DNA of 64,000 nt from assembly GCA_963707075.1 (NCBI GenBank), contig CAVPOX010000002.1:124001-188000 (forward strand), in the 5' to 3' direction. The position numbers and the translations under genes are program-made. Origin of the DNA: CAXMQZ01 sp963707075 (GTDB taxonomy: Bacteria; Acidobacteriota; Thermoanaerobaculia; Multivoradales; JAHEKO01). The notes under the pieces are model-generated. The model searched no databases, was not told the origin of the DNA, and saw only the letters and a program-made list of their open reading frames with translations. Positions 61,522 through 64,000 of this stretch are shown here, piece after piece (the first letter of the stretch is position 1; the number at the start of each line of letters is the position of its first letter).

Positions 61522-62639
61522 CTGGGCTCCGCATTGCGCTCCTCGGCAGCCGCGGTATTCCGGCCTCCTATGGCGGCTACGAGACCCTGATGGAAGAGCT
61601 CTCGACCCGACTGGTGGCAAGGGGACACGAGGTCACGGTCTACTGTCGTAGCCAGTACACCTCGAAAGCGATGACCGAGTACCGCGGGGTCAAGCTGGCA
61701 GTGCTCCCCACCATCCGCACCAAACATCTGGATACTCCGGTTCACACCCTGGCGTCGTGCCTGCACGCCGCAGAGCGCAACTTCGACGCGGCTCTCATGG
61801 TCAACGGAGCCAACGCGATCTTTGTACCCTTGCTGCGCTCCGCGGCGATCCCGGTGGCCCTCCACGTCGACGGCATCGAGCGTCGTCGCGCCAAATGGGG
61901 TGTTGTCGGCAAGACCGTCTACGCGATCTCCGAGCGCCTGGCGACCAGGGTCCCCGATGTCTTGATCACCGACGCGAAAGTGGTTCGCGACTACTACCTC
62001 GAAAACTGGCAGACCGACTCGACCATCATCACCTATGGAGTTACGCCCCGATTCGAGAAAGCTGGGGAGACCTTGCGTCAGCTCGGGCTTCAGGCGGGCC
62101 GATATCTCCTGTACGTCAGTCGCTTCGAACCGGAGAACAACCCTCATCGGGTTGCCGACGCCTATCGACAGGTCGCAGGAGAGGTCCCCCTGGTCATGGT
62201 CGGTGGAGCTCCCTATGCAGAGGACTTCGTCACCGGTTTCACGCAGAACGCGGATCCACGGGTTATCTTTCCAGGCCCGGTTTACGGTCGGGGGTATCGC
62301 GAGCTGCTCACCCATGCTCTCGGGTATATTCATGCTACCGAGGTTGGCGGGACTCACCCCGCCCTGGTGGAAGCGATGGGTTACGGCAATCCAGTGATCG
62401 TCAATGACACGCCCGAGAACAGAGAGGTCGCCGGCCCCGACGCCATGTATTTTCGGGCGAGCTCTTCAGCAGATCTGGCCGACGTCCTGGAGCAGTTCCT
62501 GGCGTCCGGACCCGAGCAACGGCAACGGCTCGCCGACCTCGCCCAGCTACGAGCCTCGCAGCACTACCACTGGGACCAGGTGGTGGACGACTATGAGCGG
62601 GTCTTCAGACACCTGGCCAGGAGCACCCGGGTGGGATGA
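61491..62639 (+). CDS. Family 4-type glycosyltransferase (with DUF1972 N-domain)
   Basis: 382 residues from ATG 61491, or 373 from GTG 61518, which overlaps the previous stop in the GTGA style usual in this operon. The first has a weak GGGAG site. The N-terminal LRIALLGSRGIPASYGGYETLMEELSTRL is the DUF1972-type glycine loop seen in rhamnosyltransferases of the GT-B class. YLLYVSRFEPENN and GTHPALVEAMGYGNPVIVNDTPENREV form the GT4 nucleotide-sugar site. It ends 4 bp into the sulfatase-fold gene. Confidence 0.9.
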   Translation: MVHPSQPAPVTGLRIALLGSRGIPASYGGYETLMEELSTRLVARGHEVTVYCRSQYTSKAMTEYRGVKLAVLPTIRTKHLDTPVHTLASCLHAAERNFDAALMVNGANAIFVPLLRSAAIPVALHVDGIERRRAKWGVVGKTVYAISERLATRVPDVLITDAKVVRDYYLENWQTDSTIITYGVTPRFEKAGETLRQLGLQAGRYLLYVSRFEPENNPHRVADAYRQVAGEVPLVMVGGAPYAEDFVTGFTQNADPRVIFPGPVYGRGYRELLTHALGYIHATEVGGTHPALVEAMGYGNPVIVNDTPENREVAGPDAMYFRASSSADLADVLEQFLASGPEQRQRLADLAQLRASQHYHWDQVVDDYERVFRHLARSTRVG

Positions 62640-64000
62640 ACGGCTCTGAGCGAAGTCTCGGATTCGTGGGGTTGGCTTGCGTGTTGCTCGCGTCCGCCGG
62701 CTGCTCGACCGAAGAAACCCGGCCCCTGCGATCAGATCTGCTGAATGATCCACAGATGATCGCTCTCGACTACACCTCTCCAAGCTATCGATTCGACGGC
62801 CAGGGCGGTTCCTTGCTTCCCACAGACGGCTGGGCGCCGTCCGAGGCTGGAAGTCACCCGAAGGACACCTCTTTCTTCGCCTGGGCGCTCAAGGGCAAGG
62901 CCTCGATGATCTTTCTGCGGCCACCTGGTGGCGACTTCGATTTGCTTGTCCGCGCCAAGCCCTTCCACTGGGAGGGGGCACCGGTGCAGGTGATGACCGT
63001 CCTGCTCAACGACCAGGAGGTGGCAGCAATCCCCTTTTCACCGGGATGGGAATCCTACAGGACCAAGATACCGGAGCGAGCCCTGCTGCCAGGGATCAAC
63101 GAGTTGACTCTCCAGTTCACCTACTCGGAGCGGCCCAGCAACGTCGTCGGGAGCGGAGACAAACGTCAGCTGAGTTGTGCCTTTTCCGATATCGCCCTGA
63201 TTCCTGCGGCCACACCAGACCCCTGGATTCTCCTCGACGTGCCGCGAGTCGATCAGGACAGGGAACTGGTCGAGATTCCGCCCCGGGGAGGATTCTCGAT
63301 CCCTTTGCCCGGGGGGACTTCGGGAAGGCTGCAGCTGCCCGCGATCGATACCGGCTGTCCGGACTGTGCCCTGATCGTCGAGCTGTCGGGTCCAGAGAGC
63401 GATCTCCAAAGGCTCTGGCAGGGTCCGGTACGTGAAGCCGCGGGGCGCCTCATTCGCTTCGAGACTCCCGCCTCCTGGGCCAGTTTCTTGGGTCTGAGGC
63501 TCGAGGTCCCGGCGGAATCCGCGACTCCAGAGGATTCCAGGACCCTGTTTCGATTGCCGCCGGAATCACTCCAGGTAGAGCGATCCCGCAGCGGGTCGTC
63601 GTCCATGACGACTCCGGTGTTCCTCTACATGATCGATACGCTGCGAGCCGATGCTCTCGCCGTCTACGGCGCGGACCCAGCGACCTCTCCAAGAATCTCG
63701 CAGTTCGCGGCAGGGGCGGTCACGTACAAGGAGTCCTGGTCGCCTGCCGCCTGGACGCTGCCCTCGGTTTCCTCGCTGTTCACCGGCCTGTTTCCAAGCC
63801 GACATGGAATGGGCCTGGCAGATCGCAAAATGCCGGGCGCCACGATGCCTCTGATGGCTCGACTGCTCTCGTCTCGGGGCTATCAGGCCTTTGGCATCTC
63901 CCAGTCCTTTGTCGCCAGTGCCGCTTTCGGACTCGACGTTGGATTCGACAGGTACCTGTTGAGCAATCAACTCAACGGACAGGAGCTCCGATCCCCGGAG
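62636..64000 (+). CDS. Lipoprotein sulfatase-fold enzyme, 3' end cut by window
   Basis: 455 residues visible, open at the right edge, so no stop is seen. A lipoprotein signal (LACVLLASAG-Cys) precedes a beta-sandwich N-domain (MTVLLNDQEVAAIPFSPGWESYRTKIPERALLPG-type pattern, close to that in the gene at 1754). The catalytic domain begins FLYMIDTLRADAL (Asp334). The active-site motif is WTLPSVSSLFTG with Thr374 in the formylglycine position. It starts in the stop of the glycosyltransferase (ATGA), so the enzyme may modify the exported glycan at the cell surface. Confidence 0.85.
   Translation, partial: MNGSERSLGFVGLACVLLASAGCSTEETRPLRSDLLNDPQMIALDYTSPSYRFDGQGGSLLPTDGWAPSEAGSHPKDTSFFAWALKGKASMIFLRPPGGDFDLLVRAKPFHWEGAPVQVMTVLLNDQEVAAIPFSPGWESYRTKIPERALLPGINELTLQFTYSERPSNVVGSGDKRQLSCAFSDIALIPAATPDPWILLDVPRVDQDRELVEIPPRGGFSIPLPGGTSGRLQLPAIDTGCPDCALIVELSGPESDLQRLWQGPVREAAGRLIRFETPASWASFLGLRLEVPAESATPEDSRTLFRLPPESLQVERSRSGSSSMTTPVFLYMIDTLRADALAVYGADPATSPRISQFAAGAVTYKESWSPAAWTLPSVSSLFTGLFPSRHGMGLADRKMPGATMPLMARLLSSRGYQAFGISQSFVASAAFGLDVGFDRYLLSNQLNGQELRSPE

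Overview
The window is gene-dense and GC-rich, with many 4-bp ATGA/GTGA start-stop overlaps. It carries no rRNA or tRNA, no transposase and no CRISPR array that I can see. A Ser/Thr-rich marker set is missing, but the VWFA-related protein of the type seen in Acidobacteriota, the DUF423, DUF2784 and bacilliredoxin genes, secreted proteins with a C-terminal DGF-x-SG-x-W motif, and eukaryote-like versions of P5C dehydrogenase, ILVBL and ACSF3 together suggest an uncultured Acidobacteriota-like Gram-negative bacterium. This placement is an inference from gene content only.

Layout. 1-4 kb: two membrane or secreted sulfatase-fold enzymes. 4-6 kb (minus): a DUF2784 membrane protein, a sodium:alanine symporter and a zinc-ribbon protein. 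6-10.6 kb: a LolD/MacB-type ABC exporter with an AttH/CrtC-like lipocalin protein. 10.9-13.5 kb: a large secreted discoidin-like and InlB-type repeat protein. 13.6-22.5 kb: mostly minus-strand housekeeping and metabolic genes (nucleoside phosphorylase-like protein, glycosyltransferase, S9 peptidase, a frame-broken ILVBL-type TPP enzyme, P5C dehydrogenase, bacilliredoxin). 22.6-31.8 kb: secreted DJ-1/PfpI protein, class V aminotransferase, PilZ-AMIN membrane protein, lepA, hemW and a VWA protein.

31.8-39.7 kb is the most interesting region. It is one tightly coupled operon: molybdenum-hydroxylase FAD subunit, [2Fe-2S] subunit, an amidase, FdrA, DUF1116 protein and the molybdopterin subunit. 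A second cluster at 43.6-46.8 kb (minus) encodes XdhC-type and MocA-type maturation factors translationally coupled to an ACSF3/malonyl-CoA-synthetase-like ligase. I infer a catabolic route for an N-heterocycle or ureido compound: hydroxylation, amide cleavage, carbamoyl transfer and CoA activation of the resulting acid. The substrate is unknown. Between the two clusters lie small stress or accessory genes, two decayed or frame-broken genes and about 1 kb of degenerate direct repeats.

47-56.5 kb: cytochrome c, formate-THF ligase, malic enzyme fused to a phosphotransacetylase domain, a cyclic-2,3-diphosphoglycerate-synthetase-like GTPase, infC (apparently using an AUU start) and argG-argH. 56.6-64 kb: a cell-surface glycan operon: lipoprotein, Wzm/Wzt exporter, three glycosyltransferase genes (one a frame-broken double GT2), then a third sulfatase-fold lipoprotein running off the window edge.

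Several genes (TPP enzyme, GT2-GT2, a secreted protein at 42 kb) are interrupted by single-base frame changes while both halves remain well conserved. Either base-calling or assembly indels, or very recent decay, would explain this.
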